The position numbers and the translations under genes were made by a program. 64,000 bases of DNA from Thorsellia anophelis DSM 18579 (GTDB lineage Bacteria > Pseudomonadota > Gammaproteobacteria > Enterobacterales > Thorselliaceae): assembly GCF_900111395.1 (NCBI RefSeq), contig NZ_FOHV01000004.1, positions 159,040 to 223,039 on the forward strand, written 5' to 3'. Of this stretch, positions 30,934 to 41,515 are shown piece by piece (the first letter of the stretch is position 1; each line of letters opens with the position of its first letter). The notes under the pieces were generated by a model. The model ran no database searches, was not told the DNA's origin, and saw nothing but the letters and a program-made list of their open reading frames with translations.

Positions 30934-33129
30934 ATGGACGTAACAGAACTTTTAGACGGTCTTAATGATAAACAACGAGAAGCCGTAAGCGCCCCTAAGA
31001 AAAACTTATTGATTTTAGCTGGCGCAGGAAGCGGCAAAACACGTGTATTAGTACACCGCATTGCTTGGTTATTAGCAGTTGAACGACTCTCTTCTCATAA
31101 TATTCTGGCTGTTACTTTTACAAATAAAGCAGCAAAAGAAATGCAATATCGCATTAGTGCTCTTATCGGAAATGCTGAGCAAGGTATGTGGATTGGTACA
31201 TTTCATGGATTAGCCCATAGACTATTACGAACTCATGCAATCGAAGCTAAATTACCTAAAACTTTTCAAGTTATCGATTCTGACGATCAGATACGTATGG
31301 TTAAGCGTATCTTAAAAGCCATGAACATTGATGAGAAACAATGGCCTGCTAAGCAAGGTGTGTGGTATATCAATAATAAAAAAGATGAAGGATTAAGGCC
31401 TTCAGAAATTGAAACCTACAATAATCCTATTGAACAACAATGGAAGCAAATTTATACGGCTTATCAAGAATCATGTGACAGAGCAGGTTTAGTGGATTTT
31501 GCTGAGCTCTTGATTCGTTCATATGAGCTGTGGAAAAATAACCCTGCGTTATTAAGGCATTATCAAAGCAGGTTTAACCAAATTTTAGTTGATGAATTTC
31601 AAGATACTAATCATATCCAATATGCGTGGATAAAATTACTTGCAACAGGTAAAACGGATAAGCCTGACGAACCCACTCATAGTAATGTCATGATCGTTGG
31701 CGATGATGATCAATCAATTTATGGTTGGCGAGGGGCTCAGATTGAAAATATTCGACGATTTACACGTGATTATTTTGAAGCGGTCGTTATCCGCTTAGAG
31801 CAAAATTATAGATCAACCCATCCAATTTTAACTGCTGCCAATACCTTAATCGCTAATAATTCAGATAGGATGGGCAAAAATCTTTGGACTGATAACGAAA
31901 AGGGTGAATTAATTAGCGTTTACTCTGCTTTTAATGAGTTAGATGAAGCTAGATTTGTAGTCGAAAAAATTAAACGTTGGAAAGAGTCAGGCAAAGCGCT
32001 AGCACAAGTCGCCGTACTTTACCGAAATAATTCACAATCACGAGTCATTGAAGAGGCTATGCTTCAAGGAAATGTACCCTATAGAATTTATGGTGGTATG
32101 CGTTTTTTCGATAGACAGGAAATTAAAGATGCATTAGCTTATCTTAGGTTGTTAGCTAATAGAGATGATGATGCTGCTTTTGAGCGTGTGATTAATACGC
32201 CGACAAGGGGGATGGGAGAAAGGACACTTGATACACTTAGGCAATATGCTCGTAGTGAGTCAAAAACTTTATGGCAATCAGTTTTAGAAATTCTTGAAAA
32301 TAAAAGTTTATCAGGACGTTCAGCAGGTGCAATGCAGCGGTTTATAGAGTTAATTGAAGCTTTAGACAAAGAAACAATGCATTTACCGCTACACCTACAA
32401 ACAGAATATGTCATAAAACATTCAGGTTTATTTGAATACTATAAGCAGGAACAAGGTGAAAAAGCTCAGGCGAGAATTGATAATCTTGAAGAATTAGTTA
32501 ATGCTGCGAAAGAATATGTCGTACTGAACGAAGAATTAGAAATGACTCCACTTCAATCATTTTTGTCACATGCATCATTAGAGGCAGGGGAAGGTCAGGC
32601 TGATGCACACCAAGATGCCGCACAAATGATGACATTGCATTCAGCTAAAGGACTTGAATTTGAGCAGGTGTTTATGGTTGGAATGGAAGAGGGGATGTTT
32701 CCAAGCCAAATGTCAGCAGGTGAAACCAGCCGATTGGAAGAGGAAAGGCGCCTTGCTTATGTTGGTATTACAAGAGCAAGACAAAAATTAACATTGTCAT
32801 TCACAGAATCAAGGCGGCTATATGGTCAGGAAGTTAGGCATAGACCTTCACGGTTTATTGGTGAATTACCTGAAAATTTATTAGAAGAAGTAAGATTAAG
32901 AGGGGCTATCACTACTCCTGCTTCTAATTCAAGTTCATCTAGCCATAAAATTGCCTCTCAATTAAGAGAGAGCGACTATTCCTTAGGGCAAAGAGTAAAA
33001 CATCATAAATTTGGTGAAGGGACGATCATTAACATAGAAGGCGAGGGTGAGCACACAAGGCTACAGATTGCCTTTCAAGGTCAAGGAATTAAATGGTTGG
33101 TAGCAAGCTATGCTAAATTAACGACATAG
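30934..33129 (+). CDS. uvrD: DNA helicase II (UvrD)
   Basis: SF1A 3'-5' helicase for nucleotide excision and mismatch repair. 731 residues (E. coli 720), very similar throughout. Starts MDVTELLDGLNDKQREAV (Q motif region), Walker A 'LAGAGSGKTRVLVHRIAWLL', motif Ia 'AVTFTNKAAKEM', motif II 'ILVDEFQDTN', motif III 'GDDDQSIYGWRGAQ', motif IV 'LEQNYRST', motif V 'MTLHSAKGLEF', motif VI 'AYVGITRARQKL'. The C-terminal Tudor-like domain ends 'GQGIKWLVASYAKLTT'. Expression is predicted to be LexA-regulated. Confidence 0.98.
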   Translation: MDVTELLDGLNDKQREAVSAPKKNLLILAGAGSGKTRVLVHRIAWLLAVERLSSHNILAVTFTNKAAKEMQYRISALIGNAEQGMWIGTFHGLAHRLLRTHAIEAKLPKTFQVIDSDDQIRMVKRILKAMNIDEKQWPAKQGVWYINNKKDEGLRPSEIETYNNPIEQQWKQIYTAYQESCDRAGLVDFAELLIRSYELWKNNPALLRHYQSRFNQILVDEFQDTNHIQYAWIKLLATGKTDKPDEPTHSNVMIVGDDDQSIYGWRGAQIENIRRFTRDYFEAVVIRLEQNYRSTHPILTAANTLIANNSDRMGKNLWTDNEKGELISVYSAFNELDEARFVVEKIKRWKESGKALAQVAVLYRNNSQSRVIEEAMLQGNVPYRIYGGMRFFDRQEIKDALAYLRLLANRDDDAAFERVINTPTRGMGERTLDTLRQYARSESKTLWQSVLEILENKSLSGRSAGAMQRFIELIEALDKETMHLPLHLQTEYVIKHSGLFEYYKQEQGEKAQARIDNLEELVNAAKEYVVLNEELEMTPLQSFLSHASLEAGEGQADAHQDAAQMMTLHSAKGLEFEQVFMVGMEEGMFPSQMSAGETSRLEEERRLAYVGITRARQKLTLSFTESRRLYGQEVRHRPSRFIGELPENLLEEVRLRGAITTPASNSSSSSHKIASQLRESDYSLGQRVKHHKFGEGTIINIEGEGEHTRLQIAFQGQGIKWLVASYAKLTT

Positions 33130-33149
33130 TAAGAGTTAATCACAATAAC

Positions 33150-33190
33150 TCTAAACTTAGACTCTAATGAAAATTGAGTCTAAGTTTAGA
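33150..33190. terminator. long perfect inverted repeat after uvrD
   Basis: A 15-bp perfect inverted repeat (tctaaacttagactc / gagtctaagtttaga) with an 11-nt spacer, 20 nt past the uvrD stop. It should form a strong mRNA hairpin, but the following tract (tatgaattatttt) is a weak U-run, so it may be a terminator or an mRNA-end stabiliser. Confidence 0.55.
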
Positions 33191-33417
33191 TATGAATTAT
33201 TTTACCATCTACAGAAGGCGTTAAATGTAAAAAAAACTACAATTATCTTAGTGAAAGGTTTTTAGTAGAATATTAGGTAATTAAAGTCCATTTCCTATTA
33301 CGAATTTCAAATATCCACAGCCTTCAGTATTCGCGACCGCTATTTGTTGTTTTAGCAAATCTTGTTATGAATCGGCAATGACAATTCTAGATCAACTGTC
33401 AGAGACTGTAATTTAAA

Positions 33418-33525
33418 TTATGTAATTCGATTATCTTCCTTAATATATTTCTGAATCGCGCTAATCCAATTTCCACAGAGATTGGCAAAATTGTTGGACG
33501 CTTCATCACAATTGACTTTTTTCAT
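33418..33525 (-). CDS. possible small protein (35 aa)
   Basis: ATG-initiated ORF with a GAGGAG sequence 11 nt upstream, encoding a peptide that starts MKKVNCDEASNN and contains two Cys and 'WISAIQKYIKEDN'. Too short for the usual ORF cut-off and not similar to anything I recognise. Could be a genuine small protein, a remnant of a longer gene, or chance. Confidence 0.3.
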   Translation of the reverse strand: MKKVNCDEASNNFANLCGNWISAIQKYIKEDNRIT

Positions 33526-33757
33526 CGTTATTATTACTCCTCTATTAACTCTTGAGTTTTATCTAAATAAGGACAGTTGCCACTAAAATAAAATCAAAAA
33601 ATTGATTGGAATATTTAGCTTTCAAATAACCCATTACACCTTCTATAGCTTAATTGAATAAGCTGGCTATCGTACTTTGAGTCGTCATTCAATTTAAAAC
33701 AAAGTAAGATTAAAATCTGCAATTAAACTTATTATTCATATATGTTTAATTTGTAGG

Positions 33758-35011
33758 TTAATCTAATTCAGTTTGTTTTGTTTCATTACCAAGTAAACCT
33801 ACACTTAAAACACCCACCATGATCGTTACAGCAAAGATTGCAAAAATAAACGTGATCGAATAGTTGAAACTTATCATATAACCAACCATTAGAGGCCCTA
33901 ATATTCCTCCTATGCGACCAAATGCAGCTGCTAACCCAACGCCAGTTCCGCGAACCTGTGTTGGATAATGCTCAGGTGTGTAAGCATATAAAGCGCCCCA
34001 AGCTCCTAGATTAAAGAAGGATAACAACATACCATAGATGACTAAAAGTGTAGCAGTATCAGCTTGACCAAATAAAAAAGCACTTATTGCTGTACCAGTT
34101 AAGAAAAGCATTAACACGAGCTTCCTTCCTATACGCTCAATTAAAAATGCCGCTAAAAAATAACCTGGTAATTGTGCTAATGTCATAATTAATACATATT
34201 GAAAACTTTTTATTAGTGTAAAACCTTTGCCTACCATAACGCTTGGTAACCAAAGGAAAATACCATAGTAAGAAAATACAACGCTGAACCATAATACCCA
34301 GAGCATCAGAGTTTGCTTAAAATAGGGTTTTGACCAAACCATAGCTATTTTAGCTGCAAAAGATAACTTTAATCCTTTTTCTTGCGATTGGGTAAATTTA
34401 GGAGAGTCTGGTAAATTTATTCTTAAATAGATAGCGTAAAAAGCAGGTAGGGCAGTTAAAATTAATGCCATTCTCCATCCATAGGCAGGAATGACAAAAT
34501 AAGCAATTAAAGCAGCTAATAACCAGCCACCAGCCCAAAAGCTTTCTAATAAAACCACTATCTGTCCACGTTTATTAGCTGGAACACTTTCAGCAACTAA
34601 TGTTGAAGCCACGGGAAGCTCTCCTCCTAATCCTGCACCGATAAAAAACCTTAAGATTAAAAATATGGAAAGCGTGTCTGTTAGAGCAGATAAACCGCTT
34701 GCAATTGAAAAGAGTAATAATGTAAAAATAAAGACTTGTTTACGACCAATTCTGTCAGACAATATTCCAAAAAAAACAGCGCCAATTGCCATTCCTATAG
34801 AATTGACACTTCCAATCCAACCTAATTGCGTTGCAGAGAGTTCCCAATCAGTTTTTAGGGCCGCAATAATAAAAGAGAGTATGCCGACATCCATTGCGTC
34901 AAACATCCATCCCAATCCAGCAATCGTGAGTAATTTTTTTGAGGAAATAATTTGTGATTTAGCTTTCTCTGTGGGCTTTAAAGGTTCGCTTTGAGTACTT
35001 GCTTGATTCAT
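33758..35011 (-). CDS. MFS transporter, sugar-porter-like (NiaP/YceI type)
   Basis: 417 residues from the preferred ATG at 35011 (TAGGAATT upstream); a 26-codon longer frame lacks a good ribosome site. Twelve predicted helices. The first reads 'AGLGWMFDAMDVGILSFIIAAL' and is followed by the loop 2-3 signature 'GILSDRIGRKQVF' and its mate 'ERIGRKLVLML' in the second half. The D-x-M-D-x-G helix 1 resembles NiaP-type niacin and aromatic-acid carriers. Substrate unproven. A perfect inverted repeat overlaps its promoter. Confidence 0.82.
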   Translation of the reverse strand: MNQASTQSEPLKPTEKAKSQIISSKKLLTIAGLGWMFDAMDVGILSFIIAALKTDWELSATQLGWIGSVNSIGMAIGAVFFGILSDRIGRKQVFIFTLLLFSIASGLSALTDTLSIFLILRFFIGAGLGGELPVASTLVAESVPANKRGQIVVLLESFWAGGWLLAALIAYFVIPAYGWRMALILTALPAFYAIYLRINLPDSPKFTQSQEKGLKLSFAAKIAMVWSKPYFKQTLMLWVLWFSVVFSYYGIFLWLPSVMVGKGFTLIKSFQYVLIMTLAQLPGYFLAAFLIERIGRKLVLMLFLTGTAISAFLFGQADTATLLVIYGMLLSFFNLGAWGALYAYTPEHYPTQVRGTGVGLAAAFGRIGGILGPLMVGYMISFNYSITFIFAIFAVTIMVGVLSVGLLGNETKQTELD

Positions 35012-35077
35012 AATAATAATTCCTAATGTAAATAAAAAATGAACAAATAGAAGTTTACCATGTGTAACGATATTGCG

Positions 35078-35114
35078 ATTATAATACATGTTTTGTTTGT
35101 TAAATCAAACAAAA
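35078..35114 (-). promoter_or_regulatory. promoter with operator-like inverted repeat for the MFS gene
   Basis: On the minus strand a tataat (35078-35083) lies about 70 nt before the ATG. Just upstream, ttttgtttg...caaacaaaa (35091-35114) is a perfect 9-bp inverted repeat with a 6-nt spacer covering the -35 area. This position suits a repressor or activator site. Confidence 0.5.
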
Positions 35115-35286
35115 AAACGAAGTAAATATCTTAGAGTTTTTAAATTAATCACTAAAGTTTAATGTTTAGGCTTGAAATTATTCGATTAATTAAAAATAAA
35201 ATGAATTTTAAAAGCAATACATGACACAGGCATTCATCTCAATCTAAAAATGGATAAAGTATCAAATAATGCTTTATCCTAGACTA

Positions 35287-36831
35287 TCAATGAATATTAG
35301 CTTGTTTTAATTGTTTCAGTACAAGTGGAGACATCCCAATACATTCAACTCGAATATTTGCGGAGTTAAGCTCATCAATCGCTATTTTTAACTTTTCCAA
35401 CCCTGTAGCATCTGTAAAGGGGACTTGTTCAAAATCAAATACGATCAACTCAGAATTAGAATCCGTTTGACTGATAATATTATCTAGTTTAGAAAGTGAT
35501 GCAAAAAATAACGGACCTCGGATAAGTATTTTACAACCACGGGTAGATGGATACTCTGCTGGTAATGGCTCTAATTTGATTGTGACATGATTTGATGCCT
35601 GTTTTAAAAAATAGAGTATTGCGATAAGCACACCTAGGTTGACCGCGATAATTAAATCAGTAAAAACAGTTAAAAAGAATGTTATACAAAGAATAACACT
35701 ATCTGCGATGGGAGCTTGCTTAAAAAGTTTAAATATTACCTTAACTTCACTCATATTCTATGCCACTACAAATAATATTGCTGCAAGCGAACTAAGTGGG
35801 ATGTGAGTTGCAAGTGGAGCCATAAAAACGAGAACGCTCAATAAGAATAAGCCGTGTACGATACCAGCTACTGGACTTGAACCTCCATTTTTAATGTTCG
35901 CAGCAGTTCTTGCTATGGCGCCTGTAGCAGCAAAACCTCCAAAAATAGGTGCTAGCATATTGGCGATACCTTGTCCTATTAGTTCTTGATTCGGATGGTG
36001 TTTTGATTTCGTCATGTTATCAGCAACTGTCGCTGACAATAATGACTCAATGGCACCGAGCATTGCAATTGCAAAAGCAGGTCCAATTAATGATGTAAAG
36101 GTAACAAAGTTAAAGGTAGGTATGATAATCTCGGGTAGTCCTTGTTTAATACCACCAAAACTACTGCCAATTGTCGCAACAGTAGGGAATTGAAACATTG
36201 CTTGGAGAGTAGTTGAAATTACCAGTACTAACAACGATGCTGGAAGCCATTTTATTGCTTTAATTTTAGGGATGATTAGTAAAATGGCAAGTGATATCAT
36301 ACCGAAAACAAGTGTCATAGCATCAATGTCGGTAAATTGACTAAACATTGCTGCTAGCTTTTCATGAAAGAATGCTTGTTGTGGGGGAGGAATCCCTAAA
36401 AAGGATGGCCATTGACTTATCCAAATCACGACACCAATACCAGCTGTAAAACCCAGTATAACAGGTGTTGGAATGAATTTGATTATTCCACCAAGCCTTA
36501 AAAGACCAAATGCAATGAGGATTATGCCAGCCATAAGTGTGGCAATCTGCAATCCTATAATACCATGTTCTGCAGTTATGCCAGCTAAGACAACGATGAA
36601 TGCTCCAGTAGGACCTGCAATTTGTACTCGACTACCACCTAAAATCGATACAGTCATTCCGGCAACAATGGCCGTATAGATACCTTGCTCTGGTTTAGCA
36701 CCACTTGCAATTGCAAATGCCATCGCTAAAGGCAATGCGATGATACCGACAACTAGCCCAGCAATCAGATTTTTAATGAAAAATCGTTTTGCGAGAAAGC
36801 CTTTTTTATAAGCTTGTACAATCGCTATCAT
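35287..36831 (-). pseudogene. SulP-family anion transporter interrupted by an amber codon
   Basis: Two ORFs in one frame make one protein. 35758-36831 encodes 357 residues of membrane domain ('IAGLVVGIIALPLAMAFAIASG', 'GGSRVQIAGPTGAF', ending 'SLAAILFVVA'). 35287-35754 encodes the last helices plus the STAS domain ('LIVFDFEQVPFTDATGLEKL'). They are separated only by TAG-AAT and then ATG. Relatives have Trp-Asn-Met at this point, so TGG became TAG. Restored length would be 514 residues. Either the gene is dead, the ribosome reinitiates at the ATG 3 nt later to give two pieces, or UAG is read through. The family carries sulfate, bicarbonate or other anions. Confidence 0.88.
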
Positions 36832-37116
36832 ATGACCTCACTCATGATGAGTTGACATACTTCCCAACTTAAAGGAGATGGTTACGGTACACTGGATAAA
36901 TTTTAAAATAAAGATTGAAACGTTTAAAAGTAAGTAGAAGCAGTATAGCAAGTATCCGTTTTTTATTTTTGATTTAGATAATGTTTTGTATAGTATTCGA
37001 CATGTTTAATGACAATAAGGCAATCTGTAAAGCGTGTGTGAGTTGGTTTTGAAAAAAGCAGACAATTTCAATTAAGTTATTTTTATCTATTGAAGTTAAT
37101 TGGCTCGAATGAGAGA

Positions 37117-37347
37117 TTAATCTTCAATAGATTCTAACACGCCAATTGTTTGGCTTAATTGCCTGTAATAGTCTAATCGCTCCATAAAATATGATTGCAA
37201 CTCTGGGGGTTGGTTTCTAGATACTTCAGCTAGATTAACAAATTGTTGATATTTTTCGTGATAAGCAACAGAAGATGCAGCCATGTCAACTTGTAGTTTT
37301 TGCTGTGCAATAGTGTCTAGTTTAGCAAGGTTATGCTCTGTTTTCAT
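37117..37347 (-). CDS. small helical protein of unknown function
   Basis: 76 residues, rich in Gln, Glu, Leu and Tyr, predicted mostly alpha-helical ('MKTEHNLAKLDTIAQQKLQV', 'LQSYFMERLDYYRQLSQ'). No signal peptide or membrane segment. Lies 30 nt downstream of the GNAT gene in the same direction, so probably co-transcribed with it. I do not recognise the family. Confidence 0.6.
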   Translation of the reverse strand: MKTEHNLAKLDTIAQQKLQVDMAASSVAYHEKYQQFVNLAEVSRNQPPELQSYFMERLDYYRQLSQTIGVLESIED

Positions 37348-37377
37348 AAGTAAACATCCAAAAACAAATAATAATGA

Positions 37378-37995
37378 TTAACGATTTAGCTTGAAAGTAA
37401 GATTAACTTTTACTGTAGGCCACTCATGTGCAAGTATGCTGTAAACATGAGTATCACGCAAGACCTTTGTGCCATTAGGCATTAATTGACATTGATGGTT
37501 TCTTAATATGCCATCTAACTTTGCACCTAAACGTATAATTGCTTTTTGACTTGTGAAATTCATTGCGTGGGTTCTAAATTCAACCGCATTAGCACCTAGA
37601 AATTCAAAGGCATGCTTCAAAAGCAACAGTTTTGCAGTGGTATTTACGTGAGTTTTCTGTGCTGTTTTTGCATACCAAGTATGGCCTATTTCCAATCGAT
37701 GTTGGTAGATATCGATGTTCATGAAAGTCGTCATTCCTACAATTTTATGACTGAGTTTATCAAAAACGGTAAAGGGGAGCATCGTGCCTTGCTCTTGGAG
37801 TGCTAAGCGTCTTTTAATTTCATCAGACATGGTTAGCGCAGAAGGAATAGCTGTGTACCAAAGCTCATCAAGCATGTTTTCATTTGCCACTTTTTCTAAT
37901 TCTGCTAAATGTAAAAGGCTTAGTGGTATCAGTGAAAGCGTGTCACTTTCTAAAGTGATAGGCAAAATAGCCCAAGGCTTAAGTGCATTAAGCAT
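37378..37995 (-). CDS. GNAT-family N-acetyltransferase (RimJ/RimL-like)
   Basis: 205 residues. The region 'VGMTTFMNIDIYQHRLEIGHTWYAKTAQKTHVNTTAKLLLLKHAFE' matches RimL-like GNATs (beta4, then the acetyl-CoA-binding segment), and 'VEFRTHAMNFTSQKAIIRLGAK' is the conserved beta5-helix with the N-x-x-S-x-x-A-I-x-R-x-G motif. Such enzymes acetylate protein N-termini or small amines with acetyl-CoA. Precedes the 76-aa gene by 30 nt. Substrate unknown. Confidence 0.88.
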   Translation of the reverse strand: MLNALKPWAILPITLESDTLSLIPLSLLHLAELEKVANENMLDELWYTAIPSALTMSDEIKRRLALQEQGTMLPFTVFDKLSHKIVGMTTFMNIDIYQHRLEIGHTWYAKTAQKTHVNTTAKLLLLKHAFEFLGANAVEFRTHAMNFTSQKAIIRLGAKLDGILRNHQCQLMPNGTKVLRDTHVYSILAHEWPTVKVNLTFKLNR

Positions 37996-38065
37996 AGAAT
38001 TATCCTAAGAAAAAATAGGATTGCAGTTGCAATCCTATTATCAATAACGCATCAAATGCAATAGC

Positions 38066-40663
38066 TTATAGTTTAGTTTGGAATATCACTGTATTAGCAG
38101 GCTCGGTATATTGTGCTAATTCATTGAAGTTCAAATAGCGATAAGTATCATTTGCTGTTTTATCTACGTGAGCCATTGACTCTAGGTATTCGCTAACAGT
38201 CGGTAATCTCCCTAAAATAGCGGCAACAGCAGCAAGCTCAGCCGAGGCTAAATAGACGTTTGCATCTTTACCTAAACGGTTAGGGAAGTTTCGCGTAGAA
38301 GTAGAAACCACGGATGCACCATCTGCAACACGTGCTTGGTTCCCCATACATAATGAACAGCCTGGCATTTCTAAACGAGCACCACTACGACCAAATTTAC
38401 TGTAGTAACCTTCTTCTGTAAGCTGAGCTGCATCCATTTTAGTCGGAGGCGCAATCCATAGGCGAGTAGGAATTTGCCCTGCGTGCTGATCTAAAAGTTT
38501 ACCCGCTGCTCTAAAATGGCCAATGTTGGTCATACAAGAGCCAATAAAGACTTCATCAATTTTATCATTTGCCACAGAGGATAATAATCTTGCATCATCA
38601 GGATCATTTGGTGCACATAAAATAGGTTCTTTAATTTCAGATAAATCTATTTCAATGATTTCAGCATATTGCGCATCTTTATCAGCTTCAAGTAAAGTAG
38701 GATTATCTAGCCAAGCTTTCATTTCAGTGATTCTGCGTTCAATTGTCCTTCTGTCACCATAACCCTCGGCAATCATCCACTTAAGCATAATCACATTTGA
38801 ATTTAAGTATTCTATAATAGGTGCTTTATCTAATTTAATTGTACAGCCAGCTGCAGAACGTTCAGCAGATGCATCGGCTAATTCAAATGCTTGCTCTACT
38901 TTTAATTCTGGTAAGCCTTCAATTTCTAAGATGCGGCCAGAGAAAATATTTTTTTTGCCTTTTTTCTCAACAGTCAGCAACCCTTTTTGGATAGCATAGT
39001 AAGGAATAGCGTGTACAAGATCACGCAGGGTGATGCCAGGTTGCATTTTGCCTTTAAATCTAACAAGAACAGATTCTGGCATATCTAATGGCATAACGCC
39101 TGTTGCAGCAGCAAATGCGACTAGACCTGAACCTGCTGGAAAAGAGATTCCTATTGGAAAACGAGTATGAGAATCGCCGCCCGTTCCTACCGTATCAGGT
39201 AAAAGCATACGGTTTAGCCATGAGTGAATTATTCCATCACCAGGACGTAATGAAACACCTCCACGGTTCATGATGAAATCTGGTAGGGTATGATGCGTTT
39301 CAACATCAACTGGTTTCGGGTAAGCTGCAGTATGGCAAAATGATTGCATTACAAGATCAGCAGAAAAACCTAAGCAAGCGAGATCTTTTAATTCATCTCG
39401 TGTCATTGGCCCAGTCGTATCTTGTGAACCAACAGAGGTCATTCTAGGCTCACAGTATTCGCCAGGACGAACACCTTCTACGCCGCAAGCACGACCAACC
39501 ATTTTTTGTGCAAGTGTAAACCCTTTATCACTTGCAGCAACTACAGCAACTTTACGGAATAAGTCGCTTGGCGCAAGACCAAGAGATTTACGTGCTTTAT
39601 TGGTTAACCCGCGTCCAATAATCAGCGGGATACGTCCCCCCGCTTGGACTTCATCAATAATGACATCTGTTTTAAGTTCAAAAGTCGCTAAAACAGTATC
39701 GGTTCCATGAGTGCAAATTTTCCCTTCATAGGGATAGACATCAATAACATCACCCATATTAAGATTTGAAACATCAACTTCTATTGGCAGTGCTCCAGCA
39801 TCTTCCATTGTATTAAAAAATATAGGGGCAATTTTACTACCAAGTACGACACTACCAGCACGTTTATTCGGAACATAAGGAATATCATCCCCCATAAACC
39901 ATAAAACAGAGTTAGTAGCGGACTTTCTTGATGAACCAGTACCGACAACGTCTCCCACATAAGTTAATGGGTAACCTTTTTTGCTGAGTTCTTCGATTTG
40001 CTTGATAGGACCAATTGTACCTGGTTCATCAGGATTGATTCCTTCTCTTGGATTTTTAAGCATAGCAAGGGCATGCAATGGGATATCAGGGCGAGACCAA
40101 GCATCTTGGGCTGGGGAGAGATCATCGGTATTTGTTTCCCCGGTAACTTTAAAGACTGTTAAGGTGATTTTATCGGCTAATTTAGGTTTTGAAGTAAACC
40201 ATTGTGCATCTGCCCAGGATTGAATTATTTTTTTTGCATGGATGTTACCAGCTTTTGCTTTATCTTCTACATCATAAAAACTGTCAAACATAAGTAAGGT
40301 ATGGGATAAAGCATTAACAGCAGTTGGTGCTAGAGTCTCATCATCTAGAGCATCAATGAGTGGGTGAATATTATATCCACCTTGCATAGTTCCAAGTAGT
40401 TCAAGTGCTTTGATTTTATCAATCAGGGGAGAAGAAGTCTCACCTTTTACAATTGCAGATAAGAATCCTGCTTTAACATAAGCAGCTTCATCTACTCCTG
40501 GTGGAACACGTTCACTTATAAGTTCGACTAAAAATGATTCTTCACCAGCAGGAGGAGATTTTAATAAATTAACTAATTCAGCAACTTGATTGGCGTTTAG
40601 TGGCTTGGGGGCAACGCCTTGCGCTTTTCGCTCAGCTACGTGTTGACGGTAGGCTTCTAACAT
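38066..40663 (-). CDS. acnB: aconitate hydratase B
   Basis: Isomerises citrate to isocitrate in the TCA cycle. 865 residues, the same length as E. coli AcnB. The N-terminal HEAT-like domain starts [19 protein letters not shown], followed by the swivelling domain ('[20 protein letters not shown]') and the catalytic domain with '[19 protein letters not shown]'. The [4Fe-4S] ligands are visible as the single Cys in '[15 protein letters not shown]' and the C-x2-C in '[13 protein letters not shown]'. In E. coli the iron-free form binds mRNA. It is transcribed alone, with a ~400-nt leader region containing an inverted repeat. Confidence 0.98.
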   Translation of the reverse strand: MLEAYRQHVAERKAQGVAPKPLNANQVAELVNLLKSPPAGEESFLVELISERVPPGVDEAAYVKAGFLSAIVKGETSSPLIDKIKALELLGTMQGGYNIHPLIDALDDETLAPTAVNALSHTLLMFDSFYDVEDKAKAGNIHAKKIIQSWADAQWFTSKPKLADKITLTVFKVTGETNTDDLSPAQDAWSRPDIPLHALAMLKNPREGINPDEPGTIGPIKQIEELSKKGYPLTYVGDVVGTGSSRKSATNSVLWFMGDDIPYVPNKRAGSVVLGSKIAPIFFNTMEDAGALPIEVDVSNLNMGDVIDVYPYEGKICTHGTDTVLATFELKTDVIIDEVQAGGRIPLIIGRGLTNKARKSLGLAPSDLFRKVAVVAASDKGFTLAQKMVGRACGVEGVRPGEYCEPRMTSVGSQDTTGPMTRDELKDLACLGFSADLVMQSFCHTAAYPKPVDVETHHTLPDFIMNRGGVSLRPGDGIIHSWLNRMLLPDTVGTGGDSHTRFPIGISFPAGSGLVAFAAATGVMPLDMPESVLVRFKGKMQPGITLRDLVHAIPYYAIQKGLLTVEKKGKKNIFSGRILEIEGLPELKVEQAFELADASAERSAAGCTIKLDKAPIIEYLNSNVIMLKWMIAEGYGDRRTIERRITEMKAWLDNPTLLEADKDAQYAEIIEIDLSEIKEPILCAPNDPDDARLLSSVANDKIDEVFIGSCMTNIGHFRAAGKLLDQHAGQIPTRLWIAPPTKMDAAQLTEEGYYSKFGRSGARLEMPGCSLCMGNQARVADGASVVSTSTRNFPNRLGKDANVYLASAELAAVAAILGRLPTVSEYLESMAHVDKTANDTYRYLNFNELAQYTEPANTVIFQTKL

Positions 40664-41070
40664 GCATAACTCCTTACTGGTTATTTTTATTGAGATTCAT
40701 ACTGCATTAGCTTAATTACTTGCAATAATCGATTTTTTACACAAAGTATCTTGTATTTGATTCTCAGAGTTAAATGAGAATTAACTTTCAGAGCATAGCA
40801 AGAATTAAGCATTTTGTTAATGGTATGTAAGAAATTAAATTGTGATAGAAGTCTTAGTTTTAGCTTCGCTGAGTGCTTCAGTATGTTTTTTAAGCGATTT
40901 TTTTGGTTGAGGTTCGAAATGAAATGCAAATTAGATATTTTTTAAACAAATGAAAATAAAATAGTGTTGATTTTCGTCAATTACACTATTAGATTGAGAT
41001 TGTTACTTGCTATTTAAGTATTGATTAGAGATAATAGCTCACGAGTTACGTTACTGTAATACCCTTCAAT
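40664..41070. other. acnB leader and 4.5S RNA promoter region
   Basis: About 400 bases between divergently transcribed acnB and 4.5S RNA. An inverted repeat attctca...tgagaat (40760-40781) might be a regulatory site for acnB. A tgtaat 10 nt before the RNA start may be its -10. An 80-codon ORF here (40687-40929) has no coding character and is not called. Confidence 0.4.
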
Positions 41071-41183
41071 GGGGTTTCTATTGGTTCTCTCGCAATACTA
41101 CTATGTGAACTCGGTCAGGTCCGGAAGGAAGCAGCCGCAGCATGGAACGTATGTGCCGAGATGCGCTGGTAGAGATCCCACCA
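41071..41183 (+). ncRNA. ffs: 4.5S RNA of the signal recognition particle
   Basis: The universally conserved Ffh-binding core ggtcaggtccggaaggaagc is present at 41114-41133, followed by agccgcagcatgg; ttggttctctcgcaa and ggtagagatccca match the distal and closing stems of enteric 4.5S RNA. Length about 113 nt, as in E. coli (114). It pairs ggggtttcta at the 5' end with tagagatccc at the 3' end. It acts with Ffh in co-translational targeting to the inner membrane. Confidence 0.96.
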
Positions 41184-41515
41184 CACTAAACGATACCGCA
41201 TTAATTTTGCTAATACCTCTGAAAAATTTACTCAATTATCCACTTTTAGTAATATCAGTTTTTATAGATGTTATCTTTCTAAGATAAGTTAGATGCGTAA
41301 CTATAATTAATATATAAAATGTAGTTGCGTCAAATTATTTATTTAACTAGTTTATCTATAGGAAAAATATTAATAATCAAACTAAGATAATTAGCTATTA
41401 TAATAAGGCTCCATTTGCAATACTGGATTTAATTCAAAGCTAAGGGGCCTTATATATTAAGTAGATTGTTTTTTTAATATAAACGGCCATATATATCGCC
41501 GTTTATAATTATAAC
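41184..41515. other. intergenic region, 4.5S RNA / hha
   Basis: About 330 AT-rich bases between converging genes. I see no ORF of coding character and no strong terminator. Confidence 0.4.

Larger units (their letters stand above)
33130..33757. other. intergenic region, uvrD / MFS transporter
   Basis: About 630 bases between convergent genes. It holds the inverted repeat at 33150-33190 and the possible 35-codon ORF at 33418-33525. I see no other gene. Confidence 0.5.

Noticed and set aside
40687..40929. 80-codon minus-strand ORF upstream of acnB
   Set aside because: Lys/Leu/Asn composition as expected from AT-rich non-coding DNA, no ribosome site, and it occupies the acnB promoter region.
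41069..41287. 72-codon plus-strand ORF
   Set aside because: It lies over the 4.5S RNA, which explains the sequence.
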